DNA of 33,376 nucleotides from Holosporaceae bacterium (GCA_031258575.1 JAIRMQ010000007.1:1-33376); one strand, 5' to 3'; positions 16,404 through 25,886 are shown, numbered from the stretch's first letter. The notes: generated by a model not told the origin, from the letters alone. Numbers and translations are program-made.

Positions 16404-17294
16404 GTGAGTTTTTTTTCCGGTCGCGGATATTTTCAAGGATTATTTTTCTTTATGACGGTAATTCTCATTAGCTGTCTTAATGATATTATTGTCAAATTCA
16501 TGGGACAGCGACTGGATGCTCTACAAGTGATTTTCTTTAGATTTTTCTTTGGATTGATCACGTTATTTCCTTTCATTGTTTCGCGTGGAAAGCAGGTTTT
16601 TAAAACTAGGCAGCTAGGCGTAAATATAATAAGAGGGCTATTTGGAGCTATGAGTATTTTCCTATATACCCGCTCTGTAATACGCTTACCTCTTGTGGAG
16701 GTTGTGACTATTCTCTGGACTATTCCTCTTTTCGTGTTAATTCTGTCTATAATTTTTTTGAGAGAAGAAGTCTCCGGTCTGCGATGGATCGCGACGATAA
16801 TCGGATTTGTTGGATTGTCGTGTATTACACTATACGACAGTGGAACTTCCGTATCGTTGAAGCTAATTTATCTAGTTCCGATTTCGTCAGCATTTTTATT
16901 CGCAGTACAGGATGTAATGATCAAAAAAATGGTCGATAATGAAAACAGAACGACTATGCTTTTTTATTTCGCTCTTGTAACAAGCGTTATTACCTTTCTA
17001 CCGGCGCTGCTCGTATGGAAAACTCCGACTTTATTCGAGTATTCCATGTTGTTTTTACTAGGCGCAGGCGGAAACTTAATTCAATACTTTATTTTCAAGG
17101 CGTTTAGCGCCACTGATTTGTCCGCTCTATCTCCGTTTAGGTATACTGAGTTTCTATTCAGCGCGTTCTTTGCTTTCATATTCTTTGCGGAAATTCCAGG
17201 AATTAATGTTCTGCTTGGCGCTTTAATCTTAATTCCAAGTACTCTCTATCTAGCCTATAGTGAAACTAAAAAAAAAGTTGTTGCCACTAGTTGA
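16404..17294 (+). CDS. EamA/DMT-superfamily transporter
   Basis: A 296-aa inner-membrane protein with about ten hydrophobic helices arranged as two EamA repeats of five. FFRFFFGLITLFP and LWTIPLFVLILSIIFLREEVSG sit in the first half, and a matching YTEFLFSAFFAFIFFAEIPG block in the second. GTG at 16404 has AGAGGG upstream. The family exports or imports small metabolites such as amino acids or S-adenosylmethionine (an SAM carrier of this family is known in Rickettsia); the substrate here is not determined. It lies on the opposite strand inside the phage block, followed by tRNA-Thr. Confidence 0.9.
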   Translation: MSFFSGRGYFQGLFFFMTVILISCLNDIIVKFMGQRLDALQVIFFRFFFGLITLFPFIVSRGKQVFKTRQLGVNIIRGLFGAMSIFLYTRSVIRLPLVEVVTILWTIPLFVLILSIIFLREEVSGLRWIATIIGFVGLSCITLYDSGTSVSLKLIYLVPISSAFLFAVQDVMIKKMVDNENRTTMLFYFALVTSVITFLPALLVWKTPTLFEYSMLFLLGAGGNLIQYFIFKAFSATDLSALSPFRYTEFLFSAFFAFIFFAEIPGINVLLGALILIPSTLYLAYSETKKKVVATS

Positions 17295-17306
17295 TTCATA
17301 TAGAAT
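17278..17306 (+). promoter_or_regulatory. Promoter of tRNA-Thr
   Basis: TTGTTG (17278-17283), exactly 17 bp, then TAGAAT (17301-17306). The tRNA begins 11 bp after the -10 box. The -35 box lies within the 3' end of the EamA gene. Confidence 0.6.
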
Positions 17307-17316
17307 ATCGTGTTCA

Positions 17317-17391
<75 letters not shown>

Positions 17392-17452
17392 TTTTTCAAA
17401 CGCTAAGATGGATAAGCCTTCTTACTCTTTTATATTAATCAATATTATGCGC

Positions 17453-17477
17453 CCAAAAGATTAGTTTTTGGTTTTTT
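17453..17477 (+). terminator. Intrinsic terminator after tRNA-Thr
   Basis: CCAAAA-GATTAGT-TTTTGG stem-loop followed by six T (17472-17477). The stem is weak in GC but correctly placed about 60 bp after tRNA-Thr, ahead of the convergent phage gene. Confidence 0.5.
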
Positions 17478-17484
17478 AAAACTG

Positions 17485-17994
17485 TTAAATTTCTTCTAAA
17501 GTTAGTTTCCATCCGCCAGACATTTCCCATTCGTCGGTTTCTAATGAAAAATTAACGACTTGCATAATCATCCATGGCCGAAAACATATAAAAATTCTTT
17601 CTTGATATTCTCTATATAATTCGACTTCGTTATCGATCAGCTTAAATTTAATTTTGTCTCCAAAATTATTAACAGCACAAACGGAACCTGCCACGGCAGG
17701 ACGAACTAAACTGATTTTTGTTTCTCCTGGATTTAATCCTTGCCATAAATTCTGTATACATCCGACATTGATTTGAGAACCAACCCAAATACCGTCAATT
17801 ATTGGAGAATTAACATCCTTACATGAGATAATACTTCTATAGCGTTTACGTTCTGTCGTTTCTAAAAATAGCGTATTGCCATTAACAGTTTTTTTGAACT
17901 CTCCATTGGGGATTGGAAATAATTCCTGTCGACAATTTCTAGCGCTTTGAGGAGGTATTCCTGATAAACCTAATATAAGATTAGTTTCTTCCAT
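17485..17994 (-). CDS. Phage tail-associated protein (169 aa)
   Basis: Conserved-looking parts: SGIPPQSARNCRQELFPI at the N-terminus, GEFKKTVNGNTLFL, KRYRSIISCKDVNSPIIDGIWVGSQINVGCI and a C-terminal TDEWEMSGGWKLTLEE. I recall this general pattern (G-I-P-P-x-S-A-R ... RR/KKTVNG ... YRS-I-S/TC-D ... GIW-G) in unnamed proteins of alphaproteobacterial prophages near tail genes, but I cannot name a family. There is no signal peptide. Its start abuts the stop of the 38-aa ORF with no gap (17994/17995). It ends the head-side half of the phage block; tRNA-Thr lies beyond it. Confidence 0.65.
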   Translation of the reverse strand: MEETNLILGLSGIPPQSARNCRQELFPIPNGEFKKTVNGNTLFLETTERKRYRSIISCKDVNSPIIDGIWVGSQINVGCIQNLWQGLNPGETKISLVRPAVAGSVCAVNNFGDKIKFKLIDNEVELYREYQERIFICFRPWMIMQVVNFSLETDEWEMSGGWKLTLEEI

Positions 17995-18111
17995 TTAATC
18001 CATCCATTCAGGCATAGTCGTTGGAATTACGCGCGCCAAATATTCTAAATATTCTGCTAAATTCTCTGGTTCTGGAGTTTTTATGATTTCTTCGTCATTC
18101 TTCATCTTCAT
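17995..18111 (-). CDS. Small acidic phage-block protein (38 aa)
   Basis: Too short for most gene callers but well supported. ATG at 18111 has a perfect GGAGG (18122-18118) at a 6-nt spacing. The frame runs 38 codons to TAA (17997-17995), exactly abutting the ATG of the next gene. It overlaps the end of the gp8-like gene by 17 nt in another frame. The product starts MKMKNDEEIIKTPEPEN and ends IPTTMPEWMD, is acidic and has no membrane helix. Its position after gp8 is where siphophages often carry tail chaperone-like small genes. No homology is claimed. Confidence 0.65.
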   Translation of the reverse strand: MKMKNDEEIIKTPEPENLAEYLEYLARVIPTTMPEWMD

Positions 18112-18472
18112 ATATAGCCTCCAGCTTTAATATTGCCACCATATTCAATATAAGGCTATTCCCCTTGCTTTCAACGGAATTTATCTTTGCTTTTGCGCTT
18201 CCAATAACAGCTTCCCCTTGAGAAAGCGTTAATTCGCGACTAATGATTTTATTTATGGATCTAAGAACTATGAAGCCAAATTTTTCCTCATTATCTACGA
18301 TGGTGATAGAAAATTCCGCGCGGGATAAAAGGTTTTTCCCTTGCAAAATATTTTTCAGCTCAAAAATTAAATATGGAGTCTTTCGCAATTCTTCAGGAGG
18401 ATTGGCGGGAAAAATCGCACATTGTAATTCTTTTCTGATGGCATTTATGATACCGAAATCCCATGGATACAT
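18095..18472 (-). CDS. Head-tail joining / tail completion protein (gp8-like, DUF3168 type)
   Basis: 125 aa, the usual length for the DUF3168/GTA gp8 group. N-terminal GIINAIRKEL, then IFPANPPEELRKTPYLIFEL and a late LNMVAILKLEAIYEDEE fit the short alpha/beta pattern of the family. AAGGA lies 7 nt before ATG. It follows the head-tail adaptor gene after 43 bp, the same order (gp6-gp7-gp8) as in HK97-type phages and RcGTA. It should sit at the head-tail interface. Confidence 0.65.
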   Translation of the reverse strand: MYPWDFGIINAIRKELQCAIFPANPPEELRKTPYLIFELKNILQGKNLLSRAEFSITIVDNEEKFGFIVLRSINKIISRELTLSQGEAVIGSAKAKINSVESKGNSLILNMVAILKLEAIYEDEE

Positions 18473-18515
18473 ATCGTTTTCCTTTGTTGCTATTAGATTG
18501 TAAAAAAGTTGAAAA

Positions 18516-18806
18516 TTATTTGAGAACTGCGTGAAATAGAATCAGATCATTCTCTGGTTCTACTATAGGTGACTGAGTGGGAATGAAGATTCTATCTTTA
18601 ATTACAACGCGAAAATCACGAGGAAAATCTTCTTTCCATTTTAAGGTAAAAAGGTACAATACTCGCTTTGAAGAAATATCCTTTATCGAAATAGCAGCCC
18701 AAACTTCGCTCCATAATTTATATTCCGATACCCATAAATTATCGGCAGAGAGTTTTCTTTCAAGGGCTTCTATTCTTACTCTTGTATTAAATAGTTTTTT
18801 CATCAT
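18516..18806 (-). CDS. Phage head-tail adaptor (gp7-like)
   Basis: 96 aa matching the Phage_H_T_join pattern: N-terminal LFNTRVRIEAL, central VSEYKLWSEVWAAISIKDISSKR and then an FRVVIKDRIFIP strand. The start is taken as ATG 18806, whose A is the last base of the upstream stop (TGATG), so translation is probably coupled. A TTG one codon upstream is less likely. It joins the connector ring to the tail. Confidence 0.82.
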   Translation of the reverse strand: MMKKLFNTRVRIEALERKLSADNLWVSEYKLWSEVWAAISIKDISSKRVLYLFTLKWKEDFPRDFRVVIKDRIFIPTQSPIVEPENDLILFHAVLK

Positions 18807-19399
18807 CAAATCTTAAAAGTTAAAAATGGTCCCAACAGCTGCTTAACTCCTTCGGAAATTATACTTCCGTGTTTATTGGAAAATCTTTCATTATAAGCAT
18901 TAGCAACTAGCATCAGATTCGATAATTTTAATTGATATGGAATATTGATAACGTTTTCTGAAATTCCAGCTTCATAAGTTATAACCACAGAAAATTTTCT
19001 TATATTTAGAATATTTTTAGCTTTGAGATATAAGTAGAACTTGTTGTTTATTTTTTCCAAAGAATATTTGTAAGTATCAACGGATTTATCGTCTACTTTA
19101 ACGCTAATTATTCTCATAACTGGAGGTTTTGGCAAAGTAATTCTAATCATGTCTCCTAAAATGCTAGGAAGATCGCTATCTCCAAAACTTAAATTGCAGA
19201 GTGAACTATTATTCAACTCGTATTCCCACGTTTGCTTCATAATTGATCTTTGAATAATCGATTCCATTGCTTCTCTTGTAGAGACTATGAAATTTAAAAT
19301 AAGATTATCGTCAAAGTCATGATCTATTCTGAGATAAGTTTTGGTTTCCTCTAATGTAATAATTTCACAAGACGGTTTTTTTATAAGACTTAAATTCAT
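18806..19399 (-). CDS. Phage head-tail connector (gp6-like)
   Basis: A 197-aa protein of the HK97 gp6 / phiE125 gp8 type. It opens with ITLEETKTYLRIDHDFDDNLI (about 18-40), the family's conserved first helix pair, then REAMESIIQRSI and a central LPKPPVMRIISVKV. ATG 19399 is chosen because AAGGAG lies 5 nt before it; the two in-frame GTGs upstream overlap the ribosome binding site. It should form the ring under the portal. It starts 18 bp after the capsid gene stops. Confidence 0.85.
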   Translation of the reverse strand: MNLSLIKKPSCEIITLEETKTYLRIDHDFDDNLILNFIVSTREAMESIIQRSIMKQTWEYELNNSSLCNLSFGDSDLPSILGDMIRITLPKPPVMRIISVKVDDKSVDTYKYSLEKINNKFYLYLKAKNILNIRKFSVVITYEAGISENVINIPYQLKLSNLMLVANAYNERFSNKHGSIISEGVKQLLGPFLTFKI

Positions 19400-19417
19400 C
19401 ACCACTCCTTATTTTTC

Positions 19418-20503
19418 CTATTGATTCTTTTCTTCAAATTTCAGCAATTTTATTGCTTCAAAATCTACAACTTTTCCCCCGATACGCTTTGTCGTATAGA
19501 ATTCAACAAAAGGTTTCGATGAATATGGATCTCGCAAAATCTTCAGCCCCTGTCTATCAACTATTTGATATCCGGAGTGGAAATCTCCAAAAGCGACAGA
19601 AATTGAAACATTTCCATCAATAAGTGCCGGCATATCATCGTCGATAATTATAGGATATCCTAGCAAAGTAGCTGGACTAGCTTCCGACAAAGACGGCTGC
19701 CACAGGTATCCATTTTTGTTTCTTAGTTTCCTTATTTCTCCTAAAGCGGATCGGGACATAATCCATTTTGCATTTTTCACATAAATCGGCTTAAGAGAAC
19801 AACTCATATCAATCAAGATATCTACAGCTGTGTTATTATCAACGAATTTTCCTTTAGCTCCGCTGATAAAATGTTGAAGTTTACCAAATTCTCTTTCTTG
19901 CTTTTCTTCAGATTCTTCTTTTAAAAAACCCAAAGGTTTGTCATTTCCGTCTCCGTTAATAAAAGCGGAATTTTCTAAAGCTGCGATTTTTTCAGAAACT
20001 TTTGTTATCAGCCATTCTTCAACGTCGATTTGCGCATCATCCAGGAGTTTCTGACTCACTTTCGGTTTCGCAAATATTTCATGAACCGGTATTTTAATTT
20101 TTTTCAGTTCTGGAGTATTTGTTTCATCTCTTTGATCTTTTTCAACTGAGGCCCATCCGGCATCCGGAGTTTTCGAATCAACTAAAAAGTCTATAGCATT
20201 AGATGAGATTGTAACAATTTTAGAAATGAGCCTCATTGGAGAGAGTAGTTTCAACTTTTCATTAATTTGTAAAGTGATTTCCGGCGGAATTAAATATCCT
20301 CCACTAGTTTCCGCTTTGCCTGTAAGAGATTTCTTAAAGAAATTGTCATTTCCATTTCGAATATATTCTCCAAAATCGTATTTCTTATATACGTCTCCAT
20401 TAAGATTTTTGGATAATGGCATTGCGTCGTTCTTCTGACTTTTAATAAGCTCGTCTACGTTGTCATTCAGTTCGGAAATAGCTTCCTCGATCTTTTTATT
20501 CAT
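19418..20503 (-). CDS. HK97-type major capsid protein (gp5)
   Basis: 361 aa, normal for the family. The N-terminal delta-like segment (1-60, acidic and helical) is followed by SLTGKAETSGGYLIPPEI. The run of small residues before GGYLIPPE is the usual maturation cleavage zone, so cleavage probably falls near residue 60-66. Family segments include SPMRLISKIV, GWASVEK, VHEIFAKPKVSQKLLDDA, INGDGNDKPLGFL, SPATLLGYPIIIDDDMP and FGDFHSGYQIVDRQGL. It forms the shell. It overlaps the protease gene by 8 nt. The frame is intact despite the AT-rich host, which suggests selection. Confidence 0.96.
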   Translation of the reverse strand: MNKKIEEAISELNDNVDELIKSQKNDAMPLSKNLNGDVYKKYDFGEYIRNGNDNFFKKSLTGKAETSGGYLIPPEITLQINEKLKLLSPMRLISKIVTISSNAIDFLVDSKTPDAGWASVEKDQRDETNTPELKKIKIPVHEIFAKPKVSQKLLDDAQIDVEEWLITKVSEKIAALENSAFINGDGNDKPLGFLKEESEEKQEREFGKLQHFISGAKGKFVDNNTAVDILIDMSCSLKPIYVKNAKWIMSRSALGEIRKLRNKNGYLWQPSLSEASPATLLGYPIIIDDDMPALIDGNVSISVAFGDFHSGYQIVDRQGLKILRDPYSSKPFVEFYTTKRIGGKVVDFEAIKLLKFEEKNQ

Positions 20504-21002
20504 TTATTTTGTCCTTTATTTTTTTTGATATTTCGTGGATCTTTTCGGCAAAAGCGGTTTCAGATTTTACGTCTTCGACTGCTGCGCATCCGCACGCCGG
20601 AAAAGTCACAATGGAAATTTCCAGCAGTTCTATGTCTGTTAAATATTGATTATCGTTTTTAAAATGATTACTTCTAATTCTGTATCCAATGGAAAAACCA
20701 TCTATCGCTTTGTTTTTTAACAAAAGATAAACTTCCTTTGCCTTAGATATTTCTAAAAGCAGGCGACCTTTGATAAAAAGTCCGTAATCGTCCTCATAAA
20801 TTTCCTCTATAACTCCGATTGGAGAATTCGTATCGTGTTGCCATAGTAATTTAGGTTTTTTTTCGGCTATAGAATTTTTAAAAGCTCCGTTTACTACAAC
20901 ATCACCGTATCCATCTACTATGCCAAAAACACTGGCGTATCCGGAAATTTCTCCGTTATCATTTTTCGATTTTATATTTAACTGTGGTGGTGAATACTTC
21001 AT
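20496..21002 (-). CDS. HK97-family prohead protease
   Basis: 168 aa of the S78 assemblin-like fold. GYASVFGIVDGYGDVVVNGAF (21-41), LLWQHDTNSPIG with catalytic His56, GFSIGY with nucleophile Ser104 and LLEISIVTFPA (127-136) are all present and in order. It trims capsid protein and itself during head assembly. AGGA lies 8 nt before ATG. It lies 8 bp after the portal gene and overlaps the capsid gene by 8 nt, the classic portal-protease-capsid order. Confidence 0.95.
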   Translation of the reverse strand: MKYSPPQLNIKSKNDNGEISGYASVFGIVDGYGDVVVNGAFKNSIAEKKPKLLWQHDTNSPIGVIEEIYEDDYGLFIKGRLLLEISKAKEVYLLLKNKAIDGFSIGYRIRSNHFKNDNQYLTDIELLEISIVTFPACGCAAVEDVKSETAFAEKIHEISKKIKDKINE

Positions 21003-21010
21003 ATTTTTTC

Positions 21011-22126
21011 CTATTCTGTTATTGGCAGATATCCTAAGATTTCTCGTTTCTCATTAATCGTTAAAAAATCCGCATTTGATATTCGGCTCCACAGTCCCTC
21101 TCTTTTCGAAGAGAGAGCGTGTATCGTATCAAGATCAAAAATCATCTCCACTGATCGGTTAAATCTGGCGGAAAACCTATTGCTAAACTCCAGGCGTATA
21201 AATTCCGCAAGAGGAAGAACCGTATCTTCCCAAAAATGAAGTCTTGCTTCTTTATAATTTGAGAAAGCTGTATCTTCTCTTATGCCGAGTAATACAGGTG
21301 GTACGCCAAAAGCTTGCGCAATTTCGCGAGCAGCTGTATTTTTCCCAGCATCAAAGTCCAAATCTTTCGGAGAAAGTCCCATTTCTTTCCATTCCAAGCC
21401 TCCTTCCAGAACCATAATCTTTCCAGAATTCGCCGTACCACTGTAAGCCTCCTGAATATCCGATTTCAATTGCTGGCGCTGTTCGTCCGTTAGATTTTCT
21501 GAGTTTTTTACCACTAGACATCCAGACGGACGACCTCCGTTCTGCAGAATCGAAATATTATGCTTGGACATCTCATTATGCTGATCAATAGCGCGCGCCG
21601 CTGCTTGTAACGGGCTGAATCCATACCAATCATTAAGAGGATTAAAGAATTTAAAATGGAAAATATCGTCCTTTCCAATAGAAAACTTTTCTGAATCTAC
21701 TGTATAAACATAAGAATCTACCGACGTTTTCGCTTTGTTAGGAACTATCTGAACGCGATCTATACGTAGACATCGCAATTCATTTCTATTACTGCAGTGC
21801 ACAAACGCATTTCCAGATATCAGCAGGCTAATCACCAAATTTTCTAAAAATGAACTTCTAGTTTGAAATTCATTAGGTTTTTTGAAAATTTTTGTAATCA
21901 GTTCGTTTTCACTGTTATCTCCGCAATTTATCACTCTAACCGGAATGGAAGAAATTCCACGAGCGATAAGATTAATTGCTCGAAATGCGAAAACGTTCTT
22001 TTGGAATCCTTCTTCAGATAAAGCATCATAGCGACATGGAGTCCATTGCGGATTGATAATTCCCTGATAACTAAAGAAAATGTCTTCTTTTTTATTTGTG
22101 TTGAAATGTTTTAATAAATTCAGCAT
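21011..22126 (-). CDS. HK97-type phage portal protein
   Basis: 371 aa. Conserved family parts: VFAFRAINLIARGISSIPVRV, SFLENLVISLLISGNAFVH, IFHFKFFNPLNDWYGFSPLQAAARAIDQH, QNGGRPSGCLV and FGVPPVLLGIREDTAFSNYKEARLHFWEDTVLPLAE. The last part ends in LTINEKREILGYLP. It forms the dodecameric DNA gate at the head vertex. A strong AAGGAAGG precedes ATG. The gene normally upstream, terminase large subunit, is missing here; mreC is found instead. Confidence 0.95.
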   Translation of the reverse strand: MLNLLKHFNTNKKEDIFFSYQGIINPQWTPCRYDALSEEGFQKNVFAFRAINLIARGISSIPVRVINCGDNSENELITKIFKKPNEFQTRSSFLENLVISLLISGNAFVHCSNRNELRCLRIDRVQIVPNKAKTSVDSYVYTVDSEKFSIGKDDIFHFKFFNPLNDWYGFSPLQAAARAIDQHNEMSKHNISILQNGGRPSGCLVVKNSENLTDEQRQQLKSDIQEAYSGTANSGKIMVLEGGLEWKEMGLSPKDLDFDAGKNTAAREIAQAFGVPPVLLGIREDTAFSNYKEARLHFWEDTVLPLAEFIRLEFSNRFSARFNRSVEMIFDLDTIHALSSKREGLWSRISNADFLTINEKREILGYLPITE

Positions 22127-22275
22127 GTTTCCTTCCTTTTAAGGTTAGATCGACCAGTTACATTGAAATGTTTTTCTTGAATTTTAAATGGCGCTACGGT
22201 TTTTGAGTCGCAAGACCAGATTTGAAAACCAATCGCGAGAGAATTTTTTTCTGTTCTGAACGATTTTATATTCAT
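22120..22275 (-). CDS. Small ORF (51 aa) overlapping the portal start
   Basis: ATG at 22275, 51 codons, stop TGA at 22120-22122, overlapping the portal gene by 7 nt. The product opens MNIKSFRTEKNSLAIGFQIW and ends RSNLKRKETC. The stretch uses mixed G/C-containing codons rather than the A/T runs of noncoding DNA around it, which favours coding. No good ribosome binding site precedes the ATG, so the true start may be a little downstream. The position immediately before portal suggests a phage-block gene, but it is not matched to any family. Confidence 0.5.
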   Translation of the reverse strand: MNIKSFRTEKNSLAIGFQIWSCDSKTVAPFKIQEKHFNVTGRSNLKRKETC

Positions 22276-22358
22276 ATATTTTTAAAAAATGCGCAAGAAC
22301 TTTTTTGAAAATAATTATTTTTCAATGCGTTAACTTGAGTTTTTTTAAATAAAAAAAT

Positions 22359-23180
22359 CTATTGTTCTTTCAGAACGAATACATATTTTAGGCAGTTGAA
22401 ATTAGCGTAGGGTTTTACGAATAATATTTTTTCTTTTTGATCTATTTTCCCAACTGGAATATTTTCGCATATCCCATAACCCGCAGTTTTTACTTCACTG
22501 CCATTAGGAATAGTAACATCATCACGAAGTGCAGAAATTTGCGGATAATCTGAATTATTTCCGACCATCATGGCGTCTACATTGCCAATTCTTACTGGAA
22601 TACACGAATTCATGTCTGTGATTAATAATATACATGACGTATTAACATCAACTTGCGCAATTCTTCCTATTAATCCCTCGGAAGTTCGAACTGCTTCTCC
22701 TTCTGAAAGGTTATCTCCTTTTCCTAGATTTAATATACAACTTTTTGTAAAAGAATTAGAAAAAGATGCTATTACTCTCGCGATAATAACAGATATATCA
22801 GAAGATTTTTTAAAAGAAAGCAACTTTTTCAGCCTTTGATTTTCTTCTTGTAAATTTTTTAGATTTTCATTTTCTATTTGCTGTTTTATGTTTTCGTTTT
22901 TTAAATTTAATATAATACTGTTTACGTCATTCGACATAAAATAATAGAGATTGTTAATCGTTCCTTCAACGAAATCGCAATACTCTAAGATTTTAGATTT
23001 TACTTCATAGAGAGAGTATCTTATTTTCTTTGCAATAAACTTCCCATATTGAAAATGGAAAAATGCGATAATCACACCTCCTAAAATTAATTTTATGATA
23101 ATCTTTTGGTTAAGAGAGTGCTCTCTATTTAAAAAAACACGAAATTTTTCTTTTTTTTCTGTGCGCTTTTGGAAATTCAT
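22359..23180 (-). CDS. mreC: Rod shape-determining protein MreC
   Basis: 273 aa. One membrane helix near residues 28-46, a coiled coil (about 85-125, ENENLKNLQEENQRLKKLL), then the two-lobed beta domain with ARVIASFSNSFTKSCILNLGKGDN, SEGLIGRIAQVDVNTSCILLITD and IPVGKI. It links MreB filaments to the cell-wall synthesis complex in the periplasm. Its start lies 3 nt after the mreB stop, so the two form one operon. mreD is not next; the phage block follows 83 bp later on the same strand with no clear terminator between. Confidence 0.95.
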   Translation of the reverse strand: MNFQKRTEKKEKFRVFLNREHSLNQKIIIKLILGGVIIAFFHFQYGKFIAKKIRYSLYEVKSKILEYCDFVEGTINNLYYFMSNDVNSIILNLKNENIKQQIENENLKNLQEENQRLKKLLSFKKSSDISVIIARVIASFSNSFTKSCILNLGKGDNLSEGEAVRTSEGLIGRIAQVDVNTSCILLITDMNSCIPVRIGNVDAMMVGNNSDYPQISALRDDVTIPNGSEVKTAGYGICENIPVGKIDQKEKILFVKPYANFNCLKYVFVLKEQ

Positions 23181-23183
23181 CTA

Positions 23184-24278
<1,095 letters not shown>

Positions 24279-24371
24279 TCAAGACTTGATAATTGAAGAT
24301 TGCAAAAAAAAATTAACTACTTATAATTAATTTCCGCATAAGCTAAGCATGACAATTTTTGCGAAGGTTCT

Positions 24372-25631
24372 ATGATAAAGCTTTTATACATATTATTTTT
24401 CTATATTACTTCTTTTTCCTTTTGCATGGAATTGGAGAAGCCCGAAAAAAATATTGAAGAGCTTCCTCCAGTTTTTAATGCCGGGAATCCAGATCATTTG
24501 CCTTGGATCCCTATGCCGATTATTCCTGTTCAAAATACTCCTTCGACTAATGTTTATAATAGTACTGCCCAACAACTGACTAATTTATGTTCCGATAATG
24601 AATGGGATGTTTTTTATAACGAGAATTTATCTAAAGTAGACACCTTCACTGCAGAAAATATAACTCCCCATCTAAGAGGAGAGGATACTTTGTTTTATCC
24701 TTTTGGAGGACCAGACATAATTTATGCATTTAAATTTTTTCCTCATGTGGCTAATTATGTTCTTGTGGGATTGGAACCTATAGGTGATTTCGATGTAATA
24801 ACGCAGAATCTCTCAAATAACCAGGTTACTGCAGCGTTAAAAACTGCTTTCTCGTTTTATTTGGAGAGGGGTTATTTTATAACTTCGCAAATGAGTAGAC
24901 AACTTTCTAACAAAAGCATACGCGGAGTTCTATATTTGATACTAGTCGAGCTCAAAAAATGTGAATACTTCATTAAGTCTGTAGAAAATATCTCCATTAA
25001 CTTCAATGGAGAAGAAACAGTTCGTCAAAAAGAAATGCTTGATGGCGTCAAAATAACCGCTACTTCTCCCCAGGGAGTAATCAAAACTATTTATTTTATA
25101 AGAACTGATTTGGGAAACGCGAATAGAAATCTCCAGAATTTGTTTAATTTCGTGGGGAAAAGACCTTTTGCAACTTTCATAAAAAGTGCCTCCTATGCAT
25201 TACATGACAAAAATCTTTCTTACGTGAGAGATTTTATTATAGACAGATCAAATGCTATACTGCAGGATGACAGCGGATGTCCCTTTTTTCGTTTCGTCGC
25301 TTTTCCTGACAAATACAAACTTTATGTATTCGGCGAATATACGAAGCCCACTTTATCTGTTTTTGCGGCATACGAGCAAAAAACGTTATCAGATTATTAC
25401 CTCAAACATTCTGCGAGGCCAATTCCTTTTAAAATAGGGTATGACCAGAGAAAGGCAAATCTTCAATTATTTATTCGAAGAGGAATTTTCCCGCAATTTT
25501 CAGAGAGGACTTTGTTATCGCCACTACAACACGCTTCTAGAAGATCTCTAACCGCACTTGAGCAGAAGCTCCCTCCAATCGGGCAAAGCCATGAATGTCC
25601 TTGTAAAAAAGGAAAAGGTAATTCATTATAA
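24372..25631 (+). CDS. Exported protein of an unnamed family (YPFGGPD motif)
   Basis: 419 aa with signal peptide MIKLLYILFFYITSFSFCM; AAGG lies 5 nt before ATG. The signature DTLFYPFGGPDIIYAFKFFPHVANYVLVGLEPIG (about 105-138) is recalled from scattered bacterial proteins of unknown function, in which a YPF(G/S/A)GPD block precedes a GLEPxG block. The C-terminal part (about 300-400) includes KTLSDYYLKHSARPIPFKIGYD, followed by a short tail with two Cys (HECPCKKGK). No catalytic motif of a known enzyme is evident. The gene diverges from mreB. Export is supported by sequence; function is unknown. Confidence 0.75.
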   Translation: MIKLLYILFFYITSFSFCMELEKPEKNIEELPPVFNAGNPDHLPWIPMPIIPVQNTPSTNVYNSTAQQLTNLCSDNEWDVFYNENLSKVDTFTAENITPHLRGEDTLFYPFGGPDIIYAFKFFPHVANYVLVGLEPIGDFDVITQNLSNNQVTAALKTAFSFYLERGYFITSQMSRQLSNKSIRGVLYLILVELKKCEYFIKSVENISINFNGEETVRQKEMLDGVKITATSPQGVIKTIYFIRTDLGNANRNLQNLFNFVGKRPFATFIKSASYALHDKNLSYVRDFIIDRSNAILQDDSGCPFFRFVAFPDKYKLYVFGEYTKPTLSVFAAYEQKTLSDYYLKHSARPIPFKIGYDQRKANLQLFIRRGIFPQFSERTLLSPLQHASRRSLTALEQKLPPIGQSHECPCKKGKGNSL

Positions 25632-25886
25632 AAAAATAATTAAAATCCAATCGCTGTGGGGCTACGAAAACTCCACGCTACCTAAAGCCAGCGCTCTGCG
25701 TTTTCAGAGGCGCTCTATGCCTCTCCTGTCTATTAATAACTTCCGAACGCGACCTCCTTCCAAAATACATCTTCACTTACATTTTTATGCTACATTAATA
25801 TGAGTTTATATTGCAACCTAGAATTGTTTGTTTTTTTTTGTTTTTTGGCTATCATCAGGAAAATGGTATGCAAGATTGGAGTGCAC
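25632..25886 (+). other. Intergenic GC-rich patch with competing hairpins
   Basis: No gene is supported. The segment 25656-25724 is richer in G+C than its surroundings. Stem 1: GTGGGG/CTCCAC (25656-25661/25671-25676, one G-U). Stem 2: AGCGCTCTG/CAGAGGCGCT (25690-25698/25705-25714, one bulge). Stem 3: AGAGGC/GCCTCT (25706-25711/25719-25724). Stems 2 and 3 share bases, so only one can form at a time. It could be a switch, a remnant of a repeat element or the end of the upstream transcript. The remainder holds the ribosome binding site of the next gene (GGAG before 25887). Confidence 0.4.

Noticed and set aside
16290-16436. N-terminal extension of the tail-like protein to 16436
   Set aside because: It would overlap the divergent EamA gene start and lacks a ribosome binding site; the ATG at 16289 has AGGA upstream.
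25558-25803. 81-codon + strand frame overlapping the end of the YPFGGPD gene
   Set aside because: No ribosome binding site, and most of it covers the hairpin-rich intergenic patch; no family pattern.
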